Shown: in pieces, positions 42,241-50,399 of the stretch
Position numbering within the stretch: the first letter of the stretch is position 1
Layout: each line of letters begins with the position of its first letter
Assembly (NCBI GenBank): GCA_965204905.1
Contig: OZ242042.1
Location: forward strand, 1,612,001-1,676,000
Direction: 5' to 3'
Origin: Bin87 sp965204905
GTDB taxonomy: Bacteria > Chloroflexota > Dehalococcoidia > Lucifugimonadales > UBA3495
DNA length: 64,000 bases
The notes under the pieces: generated by a model
Seen by the model: the letters and a program-made list of their open reading frames with translations, nothing else
Databases searched by the model: none
What the model was told of the DNA's origin: nothing
Made by a program: the position numbers and the translations under genes

Positions 42241-43209
42241 TCAGCCATCAAGGTACACGTTTATGCAATCGCGGAGCTGAGCGAGTGTAATGTTCGCGCC
42301 CGTGATTGTTATGGAGACCTTTTTGCCGCGCACTAGCTCCGGGTGTCGTACTGCTCCGGCCAAAGCAGTTGCCCCGGCGCCTTCGGCGAGGGTGTGCACC
42401 TTTTCGACCAACATCGCCACGGCGCGTTTGACGTCGTCCTCGGTGACGAGAAGAAAATCGTGGAGGCGATGCCTCATTATCTGCTGGGGCAATTCATAGC
42501 CGACCGCGGTTGCCGTCCCTTCCACCCAAGTCTGCATCGGAGCGGACACTAGTTGCCCCTGCTGCCAGGACAAGAAAGCGGCCGGCGCGGCTTCCGACTG
42601 GACAGCGACCACCTGGATTGCCGGGTTGATGGCGCCGGCAACGACGCAAGCGCCGGAGATGCCGCTGCCACCGCCGATTGGTAGCATCATGATCTCCACA
42701 TCGGGAAGGTCCTCAATGATTTCAAGGCTGGCAGTGCCGACGCCGGCGATCAGGGCGGGTTCGTTCACGGGATGGACATAGCGGTAGCCCTCTTCTTGGG
42801 CCAGCCGTTCGCAATGCTCTCTGGCCTCGTCGAAATTGGCCCCGTGGAATATCAGCTGAGCGCCCAAAGCTTCCATGGACGCCACCTTGTTGGGGTTGGC
42901 GTCCACCGGCAGGCCGATGAGGGCGCGAGCGCCGAACATGTGGCAGGCGCTGGCAATGGATTGGCCGTGGTTGCCGCTGCTGGCAGTGATCACGCCGCGC
43001 GCTCGTTCCTCTTCCGACATGCCAGCCAACAGGTTGATACCACCGCGAGATTTGAAAGCGCCGAGCGGTAGGTGTTCTTCGTGTTTCAGGTACACCTCAG
43101 CTTCCAGAAGATCGCTGAGAGCGGAGGAATACGTGAGCGGGGTTCTGGGAAAGTAGGGCGCGATGGTAGCGCGAGCCTTGAAAACGTCGGGCAGGGTGGG
43201 AATGTTCAC
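42241..43209 (-). CDS. threonine dehydratase-like PLP enzyme
   Basis: A 322-residue fold-type II PLP enzyme. It starts at GTG 43209 (NIPTLPDVFKARATIAPYFPRTP) and has the Schiff-base lysine in HLPLGAFKSRGG, the phosphate-facing SSGNHGQSIA and the glycine loop LPIGGGSGISG. It lacks a C-terminal ACT regulatory domain, so it resembles catabolic threonine/serine dehydratase or serine racemase rather than biosynthetic IlvA. It should convert L-threonine to 2-oxobutanoate, or L-serine to pyruvate. It is convergent with the HypE-like gene. Confidence 0.87.
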   Translation of the reverse strand: MNIPTLPDVFKARATIAPYFPRTPLTYSSALSDLLEAEVYLKHEEHLPLGAFKSRGGINLLAGMSEEERARGVITASSGNHGQSIASACHMFGARALIGLPVDANPNKVASMEALGAQLIFHGANFDEAREHCERLAQEEGYRYVHPVNEPALIAGVGTASLEIIEDLPDVEIMMLPIGGGSGISGACVVAGAINPAIQVVAVQSEAAPAAFLSWQQGQLVSAPMQTWVEGTATAVGYELPQQIMRHRLHDFLLVTEDDVKRAVAMLVEKVHTLAEGAGATALAGAVRHPELVRGKKVSITITGANITLAQLRDCINVYLDG

Positions 43210-43991
43210 GTCAGCGGCTCCGAGACGGTTGGATTGGCGAAAACGATGCCGCAAGCAGATTAGGCAACGGCACATCAAGTGTCAACCGCGTTCGACCATT
43301 GCGGATTGCATTGCATTCCAGTGCAGCGGCAGGCTGAGAGAATGTACCAATCTCGGCGTGTAACTTCGTTACACAGATAATGTAACCAGGATTGAGATGA
43401 TTGAGACGGCTGGTGTACCTCGGTGCAAAAATTTCGGCATCCGCCTCTGCCCATGGACTGGTGAGTCCGTCACTACACTTTTGGAATTACACCGCGAGGG
43501 TGGATGAGCCACTACATTATTTGAACGGAATACACCTCCCGTATGGGTGTAGTCGATAACCAGCACAGTGTAGGGGCTGAGCGAGTCTGGAAACTCTGCC
43601 GGCGGACGTTGAATTTCTACGTCTCACAAGTACCAGCGGGATACTGGGAGTACACGTGAGCGCGGCAATGGCAAAAAACGAGCGCTACATGTCGTGCAGA
43701 TCTGGCAATAATTACATTTTTGACTGACTCGCTGCCCCTGGACTCCTCCGGGAGACAGCGAACTGGCTGGATCGTCCAGCTGACAGGGTGTATGAGTCTC
43801 GGGCCGATGGACTTGCCTGGCTCAACGGTCCTGGGACGCGCGCCGGTCCAAGCAGCCGAAATCGCTGAAAATTGGAAAAACCCGGTTTGGAAATTGCTAG
43901 AAGGCGGTTGCCTGGTGTGGCAAAATATTGGCGCATCAAGCAGTGTTCTGAAAGATTATAAAAATTCTTTTAGAATCTTTTATACCTCGTC
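43210..43991. other. gene-poor intergenic region with a palindrome
   Basis: No reading frame in this 780-base stretch has a good ribosome-binding site or a protein-like product. The clearest structure is a perfect 7-bp inverted repeat GTGTAAC-TTC-GTTACAC at 43358-43374, upstream of the threonine-dehydratase-like gene, which could be an operator. Several GTGTA motifs recur between 43400 and 43640. The segment is less GC-rich than average toward its right end. Confidence 0.5.
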
Positions 43992-44020
43992 TTGACAACG
44001 GTTGAGATTATCGCTAAATT
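43992..44020 (+). promoter_or_regulatory. promoter of the small HTH gene
   Basis: A perfect TTGACA, 17-base spacer and TAAATT give a predicted start about 86 bases before the ATG of the HTH protein. Confidence 0.6.
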
Positions 44021-44112
44021 GGCTGGTGTAAAGCTTGAAGGCAATGGAATGTAACCCGTCCGATTGAAAGCAGGTGGTTACACAAGAATTTAGTGCACGC
44101 TGGAGGTGTACT

Positions 44113-44340
44113 ATGGCACGGAAAACGAAATTGATGATGCGCGTAGAAAAGGAATTCGACCAGCCGTTGGAGCGTCTGTTACCCGAACTGGTCAACGACC
44201 AAGGCTTGACCGCGACGGCGGACACCCTTGGCGTCAGCAAGGCGACGCTCGGCTATTGGATGCTCAAGCTGGGCATCAACGTGCGCCGGGTTGCGCTGGC
44301 GCCGGGTGAAGTCCTGGAGGTAAAGCGCATCAACCAGTGA
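44113..44340 (+). CDS. small helix-turn-helix protein
   Basis: A 75-residue basic protein starting at ATG 44113 behind GGAGG. Its middle, GLTATADTLGVSKATLGYWMLKLGI, forms a helix-turn-helix of the type that reads DNA in small regulators and Fis-like or transposase HTHs; the piece LGVSKATLGYWMLKLG fits the recognition helix. It has its own promoter, a fairly long leader and a downstream hairpin, so it is a separate unit. Its target is unknown. Confidence 0.7.
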   Translation: MARKTKLMMRVEKEFDQPLERLLPELVNDQGLTATADTLGVSKATLGYWMLKLGINVRRVALAPGEVLEVKRINQ

Positions 44341-44456
44341 AACTACGCCGCAGGTCCTGGTGGCACAGACTGCGGCGCAGCGTGGCAGACTGGCGGGTCG
44401 AAGGCGAGCTGACCCGCTGGCGAGCCTGTCCGTCGTTTACGCGATGGACGACAAGA

Positions 44457-44490
44457 CGCCCCGGCCGGTGGCAAATGGCCGGGGCGCTTT
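44457..44490 (+). terminator. hairpin terminator after the HTH gene
   Basis: A ten-base stem CGCCCCGGCC/GGCCGGGGCG with a ten-base loop is followed by CTTTGT. The T tract is short, so termination strength is uncertain. Confidence 0.55.
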
Positions 44491-44500
44491 GTATTGGGAC

Positions 44501-44541
44501 TCTCCCTCACCCCAACCCCCTCCAATAGAGGGACAGGGGGT
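44501..44541. repeat. REP-like repeat, CCTCTCCC...GGGAGAGG family, diverged
   Basis: Contains CCCTCACCCCAACCCCCTCC and a weakly complementary AGAGGGACAGGGGG. It belongs to the same family by its conserved CCCTCACCC half. Confidence 0.6.
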
Positions 44542-44572
44542 ATTTCATGAGGATAGTGCTTGAACGGTAATA

Positions 44573-45685
44573 TCAACCGTTGAAAATGTCCTCAGGCAGA
44601 AAGGCGGACACCGTGACGTTGGGCAGGTCCACGATGTTGGAGACGCGTAGATCGACGGCTACGCTGCTGATTATGTAAGCCTGCTCAGCGGTCCACCCAC
44701 GTTCCTGCAGAAGCGCGATCATGTTGAGAAGGGCGTTACGGGCCGCCAGGGTGAGGCTGTGCAAGCCCTCCTGGGTGCCGTCAGGGTGGATGGGGTAGCC
44801 GACGGTGGCGGTGAAATTGCGCGGCGCAGCCCATTCCGGCGGCAGGAAGTAGCCGGGATGAGCGTAGCGCGGCATGGTTATGTTATGCCGGGCAGCCTGT
44901 CCCTTGTGGATGGCGAAACGGACGGTGCAGGTGGTGCCCATCTCGATGGCGGTGATGCAGACCTCGCCGTCGCCCTGGGCGAAGTGGCCGTCGCCGGCGG
45001 AGTAGAGGCCGCCAGACACCGCGACGGGTATGAAGAGGCGAGAGCCGGTAGTGATTTGCTTGGCGTCGATGTTGCCGCAGTTCTCACGGGGCGGGATGGT
45101 GCGCAAGCCCTCGTTGGCGATCCGGCCGCCGGCGGGCACTGCGTCCTCGGGATCCGGGGGCGCTGCCTGGCCTCCGCGGTTGACCCAATCGGCTTCGCGA
45201 GCGGCCCAGGCAGCCATCTGCTGGTGAGACGGCGCGAGTCCAGCGGTGCCCATGAAGGAACCGTCGGGAATGCGGACGCCGGGGATCTGCGCGGAAGTAG
45301 CCCAGCCGTCGGATATGTTCCAGTGGACGAGGTAGGGGTCGGTGAATATGTCGGCGAGGAAACCGGCGCCGGGCCGGTTGCGGGTCCAGCCGCGTGGCTG
45401 GGCGGTTATGTCAACGTACTCGATCTCGAGGAGGTCGCCGGGTTCTGCGCCCTTGACGTACACCGGGCCGGTGAGCGGGTGTCCCACCTTGGCGTCCAGG
45501 CCGGCCAGGTCAGCTTCGGTCATGCTGGGCTGAATCTGGGAGTCGGAGGCATCGCGGGTTTCGAGGACGACTTCCTCGCCCGGATCGACCTCGACGATGG
45601 GCGGGATGTCGGGGTGCCAGCGGTTGTGTCCGAATTGCGGCTCCTCTTTGAGGCGTTTGGCGCGGTCGATGGTGATGGATTGCAT
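44573..45685 (-). CDS. fmdA: acetamidase/formamidase-family protein
   Basis: A 370-residue cytosolic amidohydrolase. Markers in order are HNRWHPDIPPIVEVDPGEEV, then LDAKVGHPLTGPVYVKGAEPGD, PGVRIPDGSFMGTAGLAPSH, PPRENCGNIDAKQITTGSR and GDGHFAQGDGEVCITAIEM. This set is characteristic of FmdA, which hydrolyses formamide or acetamide to ammonia and the acid. Length is near normal. The likely physiological role is release of ammonia from short amides; other substrates are possible. No transporter is adjacent. Confidence 0.9.
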   Translation of the reverse strand: MQSITIDRAKRLKEEPQFGHNRWHPDIPPIVEVDPGEEVVLETRDASDSQIQPSMTEADLAGLDAKVGHPLTGPVYVKGAEPGDLLEIEYVDITAQPRGWTRNRPGAGFLADIFTDPYLVHWNISDGWATSAQIPGVRIPDGSFMGTAGLAPSHQQMAAWAAREADWVNRGGQAAPPDPEDAVPAGGRIANEGLRTIPPRENCGNIDAKQITTGSRLFIPVAVSGGLYSAGDGHFAQGDGEVCITAIEMGTTCTVRFAIHKGQAARHNITMPRYAHPGYFLPPEWAAPRNFTATVGYPIHPDGTQEGLHSLTLAARNALLNMIALLQERGWTAEQAYIISSVAVDLRVSNIVDLPNVTVSAFLPEDIFNG

Positions 45686-45750
45686 GGTTTCCCTCCGATG
45701 CGGTTGGTAGGTGCTGGAACGTTATGGTAGGTGATGGCAGTATAAAGTAA

Positions 45751-45771
45751 GGGCGGGTTTGAAGCCCGCCC
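45751..45771. repeat. palindromic repeat, GGGCGGGT family
   Basis: Arms GGGCGGG and CCCGCCC flank TTTGAAG, a diverged central segment, between the amidase and the small membrane protein gene. Confidence 0.75.
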
Positions 45772-45847
45772 CTGTGTGGGGTTTCCCGGTTGGCGAGTCG
45801 GGTTTGACTATTCACACCGACATTATGGAAGTTGCGACTCTCGATAC

Positions 45848-46108
45848 CTATCTGCTCACCTGGCGCCCGCGTAGGCGCTTGCATATCGTTACCGATGCGT
45901 CGGCGGTCACGAGAAGAACCCACGTGGACGGAAACGCCGCCAGCATGGTCATCCCAGCGATGGTGATCTGTGGGGAGCGCATGAGCAGACCGTACACGGC
46001 GATCATAGCTCCAAGGACGCTAACCGTGCCAATAGCCGGTAAGATTTTTGCCAAAAGTTTGGTCCCAAGATGTACATCGAATTGGTTCGCGTTAGGCATG
46101 TGGATCAT
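45848..46108 (-). CDS. small two-helix membrane protein coupled to a ThDP enzyme
   Basis: An 86-residue protein with two hydrophobic segments, roughly AIGTVSVLGAMIAVYGLLM and ITIAGMTMLAAFPSTWVLLV, and a basic C-terminus. Its ATG overlaps the stop of the ThDP enzyme gene by four bases (ATGA), so it is translationally coupled to it; a second in-frame ATG nine bases on is an alternative start. It is not recognised. Tight coupling suggests it anchors or partners the ThDP enzyme, but this is inferred. Confidence 0.6.
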   Translation of the reverse strand: MIHMPNANQFDVHLGTKLLAKILPAIGTVSVLGAMIAVYGLLMRSPQITIAGMTMLAAFPSTWVLLVTADASVTICKRLRGRQVSR

Positions 46109-47802
46109 AGGGACCAGCTGTCGGGGAGTTCGGGGGTTGGGAGGGGGCGGATCATTACCTCGACCATGGCGGACTGGCCTTCCTCGGTGGCACGGATGGC
46201 GCGGCGGAAGGCGGATTGGAGGTCGTCGGGGTTTTCGACGCGCTCGGAGTAGCAGCCGAGGCCGTTGGCGACGACGCTGAAGTTGCCGCCGAGGACGGCC
46301 ACCTCGGGAGGCGTGCCGTTGGGGTCTTCCATGCCCATCATGCCACCGCCGGTGCCGCCGTTGTTGATGACGACGGTGAGGATGGGCAGGCCCATGCGTC
46401 CGGCGGTTTCCAGGTCCATGCCGGTCATGCCGAAGGAGGCGTCGCCGAGGACGTGGACGACGAGATGGTCGGGGCGGCCGAGCTTGGTGCCGATGGCGGC
46501 GCCGACGGACCAACCCATGGCGGCCATGCCACCCATGGCGACGAAATTGCGCGGCCGGGTGGTCATCCAGAAGGGGACGACGTAGCCGCGGCTGCCGCCG
46601 GCGTCGTGGAGGGCGATGGTGCGGTCGGGGTCGATGACCTGCTGGAGTTCGTGGACGACGCGGTAGCCGTTGGTGGGGGTTTCCTGGTCGGTGAACCGAG
46701 GCAGCCACTCGGCATGGGATTTTTCGTGGCAGGCGCGGATCTCGTCCACGACTTCCTGCTTGATGCCACCGCCGTTGGATCCGATACGCTGCCGGACGGC
46801 GTTGATGATGGCGCGGAGGGCCAGCTTGGCATCGGCGAGCATGGGGAGTTCGACCTGGTAGGTCTTGTTGAGGTCGGCCTGGTCGGCGTTGACGTGGATG
46901 ATGCTGACGCCCTCGGGGATGGGGCGGCCGTCGGTGCCGTTGGGCTGGCGGAAGGAGTTACCTACGGCAAGGACGACATCGGCCTTGCGGTTGATGTGAA
47001 GCGCCGCGCCGGATGCATAGCGGGCGCGGGGATAGACGCCGCCGCCGAGGGAGAGGGGATGATTCTCCGGGATTATGCCCTTGCCCATGATGGTGGTTGC
47101 AACGGGCATGGAGAGCATTTCGGCCAGCTCGAGGATCTCATCGGCGGCGCCGGCGGACATTGCGCCGCCGCCGGCGTTGAGGACGGGGAAGCTGGCGTTG
47201 ACCAGCATGTCGGCGGCGCGCTGGACCTCGTCCTCGGCGGGGCCAGACTTGCCGGGGGTGCCGACGGGAGTGTAGGCCAGAACGGCGTCATCGGCCTCGG
47301 CGGTCATGACGTCCTGGGGCATTTCGAGGACTACCGGGCCGGGGGAGCCGGAGCGCAGGGCGGTGAAGGCACGACGCATGACGTGGGGGATGTCCTGGAC
47401 GCGGGTGAAGGTGCCGCGCCACTTGCAGAGGCCATCGAAGATGCTGGCGGAGACTTCCTGCTGCCACTCCTGGCCGAGGTTGCGCAGGGGGTGCTGGCCC
47501 ATGAGGAGCAGCACGGGGACGTTGTCGGCGTAGCAGCCGGCGATGCCGGTGAGGCAGTTGGTGGCGCCGGGTCCGGTGCCGGTCATGGCGACGCCGACCT
47601 CGCCAGTGGCGCGGGCGTAGCCGTCGGCGATCTCGACGCCGAGGCGTTCGTGTCGGGCGGCGAAGGGCCGGATGCTGGAGGCGCGCAGGGGTCCCCAGAG
47701 GGGGTTGAGGCCGCCACCGGCGAATCCGGATATGTAGCGTATTCCTTCCTGTTCGAGGGCTTTGACGACGGCTTCGGCTCCACGCATGGCTGTACCTCTC
47801 AT
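46105..47802 (-). CDS. thiamine diphosphate-dependent enzyme (acetolactate synthase/decarboxylase family)
   Basis: A 565-residue three-domain ThDP enzyme. The N-terminal pyrimidine-binding domain has the activating Glu in FAARHERLGVEIADGYARA, the central domain spans roughly residues 185 to 330, and the C-terminal pyrophosphate-binding domain has VHVLGDASFGMTG with the metal-binding motif ending in VVINNGG. The usual GDG reads GDA here. It may decarboxylate or carboligate 2-oxo acids, as in oxalyl-CoA decarboxylase or acetolactate synthase relatives; the FAD-site features of AHAS are not clear. The last bases overlap the small membrane protein start. A second ThDP enzyme lies at 51.9 kb. Confidence 0.88.
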   Translation of the reverse strand: MRGTAMRGAEAVVKALEQEGIRYISGFAGGGLNPLWGPLRASSIRPFAARHERLGVEIADGYARATGEVGVAMTGTGPGATNCLTGIAGCYADNVPVLLLMGQHPLRNLGQEWQQEVSASIFDGLCKWRGTFTRVQDIPHVMRRAFTALRSGSPGPVVLEMPQDVMTAEADDAVLAYTPVGTPGKSGPAEDEVQRAADMLVNASFPVLNAGGGAMSAGAADEILELAEMLSMPVATTIMGKGIIPENHPLSLGGGVYPRARYASGAALHINRKADVVLAVGNSFRQPNGTDGRPIPEGVSIIHVNADQADLNKTYQVELPMLADAKLALRAIINAVRQRIGSNGGGIKQEVVDEIRACHEKSHAEWLPRFTDQETPTNGYRVVHELQQVIDPDRTIALHDAGGSRGYVVPFWMTTRPRNFVAMGGMAAMGWSVGAAIGTKLGRPDHLVVHVLGDASFGMTGMDLETAGRMGLPILTVVINNGGTGGGMMGMEDPNGTPPEVAVLGGNFSVVANGLGCYSERVENPDDLQSAFRRAIRATEEGQSAMVEVMIRPLPTPELPDSWSL

Positions 47803-47830
47803 GGGTTGGGCGCTGATTCATCCACAAGGG

Positions 47831-47856
47831 AGGGCGACCACAAGGGTCGCCCCTAC
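47831..47856. repeat. palindromic repeat, GGGCGACC family
   Basis: Arms GGGCGACC and GGTCGCCC with a short loop and a CCTAC tail. It resembles the GGGCGGGT family in layout but not in core sequence, and only one copy is seen. Confidence 0.6.
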
Positions 47857-48010
47857 AGGTGGGACGGTCATGTTTGCCGGGATGATAGGGCAGCGTGGGG
47901 ATGGGGTCAACCGGGGTTGGGGTTTTGCATGGATGAAACCGCCGGAGGCGGACGTTCCGCAGGATGAGCGGATTGCGACGGCATTATTAGGACATTTTGG
48001 GGATTGGGGG

Positions 48011-48616
48011 TTATGTGAACTGAGCGGCAAGGCAAGGGGGGCGAGATTGGCTAAAGATAATGGAGTTGGCAGGGGTTTGGTTGCGATAGATGCGGCGGCA
48101 GTCGGGACAGTCCAGGGGATGGTCGGCGTATTTGGAATCCAGCGGCTGGCCGGTGATGCTGCGGAGTTGGCCGAGGGTAGTCATCGCCGGACTGGGCGGT
48201 CCGGGCTGGACCTGGATTTGGGCGAGGACGCGTTGGAGGGAAGGCGGGTTCGGATTGGCGTCGATGGCGCGATTGAGGTCATCGACGAGGTGGCGCACGC
48301 GACGGCGGAGCCGGGCCAAGACGAGCAAGGCGGAGCGCCAGTCGATGGAATCGAGGAAATTGGGCGTGACGGAGTACACCTGGGCGAAGGTAAGGAGGTG
48401 GCCCGGTGGGAGCTCTTGCTTGTCGGCGATGCAGCGGAGGGCATTGGTGAGCCGGCGCTTGGTATGGGCGCCGAAATGCCAATGCACAGCGGCAGCAGTC
48501 ACGGAGTGGCTAGCGGAGTGGCGCAATGCGATGGCGGCGGGGCCGGTTTTGCCGGAGGCCAGGTTGGCGTGAGCGCGATTGAGAAAGCGGAGGCTGGAGC
48601 GTTGGTGGGTTTGCAC
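48011..48616 (-). CDS. hypothetical protein, possible HEPN-like helical domain
   Basis: From GTG 48616 the frame gives 201 residues. The first 110 are helical with a pattern recalling HEPN/PaREP1-type proteins: SLRFLNRAHANLASGKTG, then HSVTAAAVHWHFGAHTKRRL and LLTFAQVYSVTPNFLDSIDW. The second part is basic and ends with a CPDCRR motif. The start is uncertain: a strong AAAGGAG lies 17 bases before this GTG, and the frame continues upstream into repeat DNA. No adjacent nucleotidyltransferase partner is seen. The opposite strand is also open over much of this region, so coding is only moderately supported. Confidence 0.4.
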   Translation of the reverse strand: MQTHQRSSLRFLNRAHANLASGKTGPAAIALRHSASHSVTAAAVHWHFGAHTKRRLTNALRCIADKQELPPGHLLTFAQVYSVTPNFLDSIDWRSALLVLARLRRRVRHLVDDLNRAIDANPNPPSLQRVLAQIQVQPGPPSPAMTTLGQLRSITGQPLDSKYADHPLDCPDCRRIYRNQTPANSIIFSQSRPPCLAAQFT

Positions 48617-48640
48617 GGTTCCGATGGCGATTTCTCCTTT

Positions 48641-48667
48641 GTCCTTCGACTGGCTCAGGATGAGCGG
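48641..48667. repeat. dispersed repeat motif CCTTCGACTGGCTCAGGA
   Basis: A short motif with a palindromic GACTGGCTC core, similar to repeats often found dispersed in environmental bacterial genomes. A single copy is present in the window, at the 5' side of the possible HEPN gene. Confidence 0.4.
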
Positions 48668-49135
48668 TTGGTTGGTGGTTGATGAGAGGCAGGATTTGGC
48701 TTCGTTGTCAGCATACGGCCGGGTTGGGTACGCAACTATTTGACCTACTTTTTCGTGTACTCGGCGCGCCGTAGGACGCACCTGCGCGCGGGCTCGGATA
48801 GTCCCGGGGACACCAGAGGGCTGCGCCGGTGGGGCGTTAGGTCGTTAAGCGGCGTTAGCCCGCATGGGCCGGTTGCGATTTTGGTACTGACGGGGTTGGC
48901 CGTCGAAGTGAAATCCTGCCTCTCTTTGCGATGGTGATTGAAACAGCTGTTTGCCTAGACGGAATTAGGATATACGTTCGGTTGGGTGGTGTCAAGAGGG
49001 ATTGTCAGAATCAGGATTGGCGGGATTTTGGGGATTTACTGGATTCCCGCACGCCAGAGGCGCATCTGCGACTTTCGCGGGAATGACGGGGGTGGAACGG
49101 GAGTGGCGATGTGATTTGCCAGTTGTCGAAACTCT
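48668..49135. other. gene-poor stretch with repeat remnants
   Basis: No protein-like frame is supported. At 49038-49090 lies an extended copy of the ATTCCCGC...GCGGGAAT family in which a 20-base insert separates the two halves, and TGGGGATTT-type sequence precedes it. The rest has no recognisable element. Confidence 0.5.
49038..49090. repeat. REP-like repeat, ATTCCCGC family, extended copy
   Basis: Begins ACTGGATTCCCGC, carries an insert with CAGAGGCGCATCTG (itself an imperfect palindrome), and ends CGCGGGAATGACGGG. Confidence 0.7.
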
Positions 49136-49666
49136 CTAGTCGGCGACGCGGTAGGCGACGCATTCGACTATTTCGATGAGCAACGGCTTTTGGGCGAGAC
49201 CGGTGGTGCCGATGACGGCGCGGCAGGGCGGGTTGGGAATGAACTCCCGGTACACCGTGTTGAATTCGTCCCACCGGTCCATGTTGGTCAGGAACACAAC
49301 CATCTTGACCACCCGTCCGAAGTTGGTGCGGGCCGCGCTCAGGATGGTCTCGACGTGCCGGAAACAGGCGCGGTATTGTTCCTGGTAGGTCTCGCCGACG
49401 GGGACGCCGTCGAAGTTGGAAGAAGTGGTGCCGCGACAATGTACCGTGACCGCCCGCACCTTGAGCATCCGGGTCAGGTCTTCCTCGAAGTAGTCGCTGT
49501 ACAGCCCGGTGCGATAAGAGACGGAAGCGGTGGCGTCGTGGCGCCCGTCGGCGATAATCAGGTCCAGCAGCCGGTCGCGCTCGTCGAAGGGTAGGGCTTG
49601 GGCCTCCTCAATGGGCATGGCGTCGAGCTCGGCCAGAGTGAGAGCAGCGCGTCCGGTTCGGGTCAT
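49136..49666 (-). CDS. RidA-family protein
   Basis: A 176-residue protein starting at ATG 49666 with AAGGA nine bases upstream. After an 80-residue N-terminal extension (ALTLAELDAMPIEEAQALPF) comes a RidA/YjgF fold: VHCRGTTSSNFDGVPVGETY, CFRHVETILSAARTNFGRVV and VFLTNMDRWDEFNTVYREF. The later PCRAVIGTTGLAQKPLLIEI supplies the conserved Arg and Glu that act in imine hydrolysis. RidA enzymes remove reactive enamines formed by PLP enzymes such as threonine dehydratase, a relative of which is encoded at 42.2 kb. The extension is unusual for the family. Confidence 0.85.
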   Translation of the reverse strand: MTRTGRAALTLAELDAMPIEEAQALPFDERDRLLDLIIADGRHDATASVSYRTGLYSDYFEEDLTRMLKVRAVTVHCRGTTSSNFDGVPVGETYQEQYRACFRHVETILSAARTNFGRVVKMVVFLTNMDRWDEFNTVYREFIPNPPCRAVIGTTGLAQKPLLIEIVECVAYRVAD

Positions 49667-49771
49667 GGTTGAGCGTCCTTGTGTTGGGAGTACAGCCGCC
49701 AAGCTTACCCAGCCTCGCGGGGGCAGCCCATATTAGCCCTCAGCAGCACAAGGCTGCAAGCGAAGCGAAAC

Positions 49772-49876
49772 TGTCATTGCGACCACGCACTTGATGCGGG
49801 GGTAGCAAGCCTGTTGGGATTACGGACTCTGGCATAGGCGCGAGATTGCCACGTCGCTGCGCTCGTCGCAATGACA
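49772..49876. repeat. 105-bp repeat bounded by an 11-bp inverted repeat
   Basis: TGTCATTGCGA on the left and TCGCAATGACA on the right are perfect complements and enclose sequence including GAGATTGCCACGTCGCTGCG. The arrangement is that of a short mobile, MITE-like or structural RNA-like repeat. It is the main content of the 380-base gap between the RidA and restriction genes. Confidence 0.65.
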
Positions 49877-49939
49877 ACGTCACCGCTAACAGAGATTTAT
49901 ACAGCCCTACCAGAATCGGGATTGCCGGAATAAGGGATT

Positions 49940-49970
49940 TACTGGATTCCCGCTTTCGCGGGAATGACGA
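49940..49970. repeat. REP-like repeat, ATTCCCGC...GCGGGAAT family
   Basis: ACTGGATTCCCGC, loop TTTC, GCGGGAATGACG: an intact unit in the opposite orientation to those at 28258 and 37817. Confidence 0.85.
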
Positions 49971-50046
49971 GGGTGAGTCGGGAATGACGGGGGAAGGGCG
50001 AGAGTGACGGGAGAGCATCCGAGGGAGTGGCGGCACAGGGTTGTTG

Positions 50047-50399
50047 CTAGGGGCTGACGCCGACGAGTACTAATGGGACTGCCGGGACGCCTCGGCCCTG
50101 GCGGACGACGTTCATCAGGTCGCGCTCGTAGTAGGGGACGCCGGAGGACATCTCGCGTTCCAGTTCTTTCATGGGCAGGATTTCGATGCCCACGTCGATG
50201 ATTTCGGATACGTAGAAACTCAGGTGCTTTACGAACAGGTCGTGGGCGACGAAGGCATATTTGCCGAACTGGACTTCGACGGCTACCCGTTCTTTTACAA
50301 AGTCGGTTTGGTTGGATGTACTTCTTCCCAAAGGTGCTTGCGGTGAACGAGCAGGTATTCGTGCCCGTTCAGATGGGAGTACAGCGCCTTAATCTGCAT
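50047..50399 (-). pseudogene. BglII-like restriction endonuclease remnant with internal deletion
   Basis: The start ATG at 50399 overlaps the methyltransferase stop. About 30 codons read MQIKALYSHLNGHEYLLVHR and HLWEEV, a family-like N-terminus, then a stop after a frame change. In another frame the conserved C-terminal block appears: NQTDFVKERVAVEVQFGKY, the catalytic-site region, followed by FVAHDLFVKHLSFYVSEIID, GIEILPMKELEREMSSGV and RQGRGVPAVPLVLVGV. The middle of the protein, roughly a hundred residues in full-length relatives, is missing and the frames do not join. This is best read as a deleted, inactive endonuclease beside an intact methyltransferase. Confidence 0.75.

Noticed and set aside
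43720..43995. 91-codon plus-strand frame in the gene-poor region
   Set aside because: No ribosome-binding site, and the product does not look like a folded protein.
45759..46280. 173-codon plus-strand frame
   Set aside because: Overlaps both the small membrane protein and the ThDP gene on the other strand; low complexity with Arg/Gly.
46216..47967. 583-codon open frame on the plus strand opposite the ThDP enzyme
   Set aside because: It is antisense to a clear ThDP enzyme gene, is dominated by Gly, Val, Asp and His as expected of a GC-rich complement, and has no ribosome-binding site.
47762..48682. 306-codon plus-strand frame across 47.8-48.7 kb
   Set aside because: Begins inside the ThDP gene complement and runs through repeats; the minus-strand frame there looks more protein-like.
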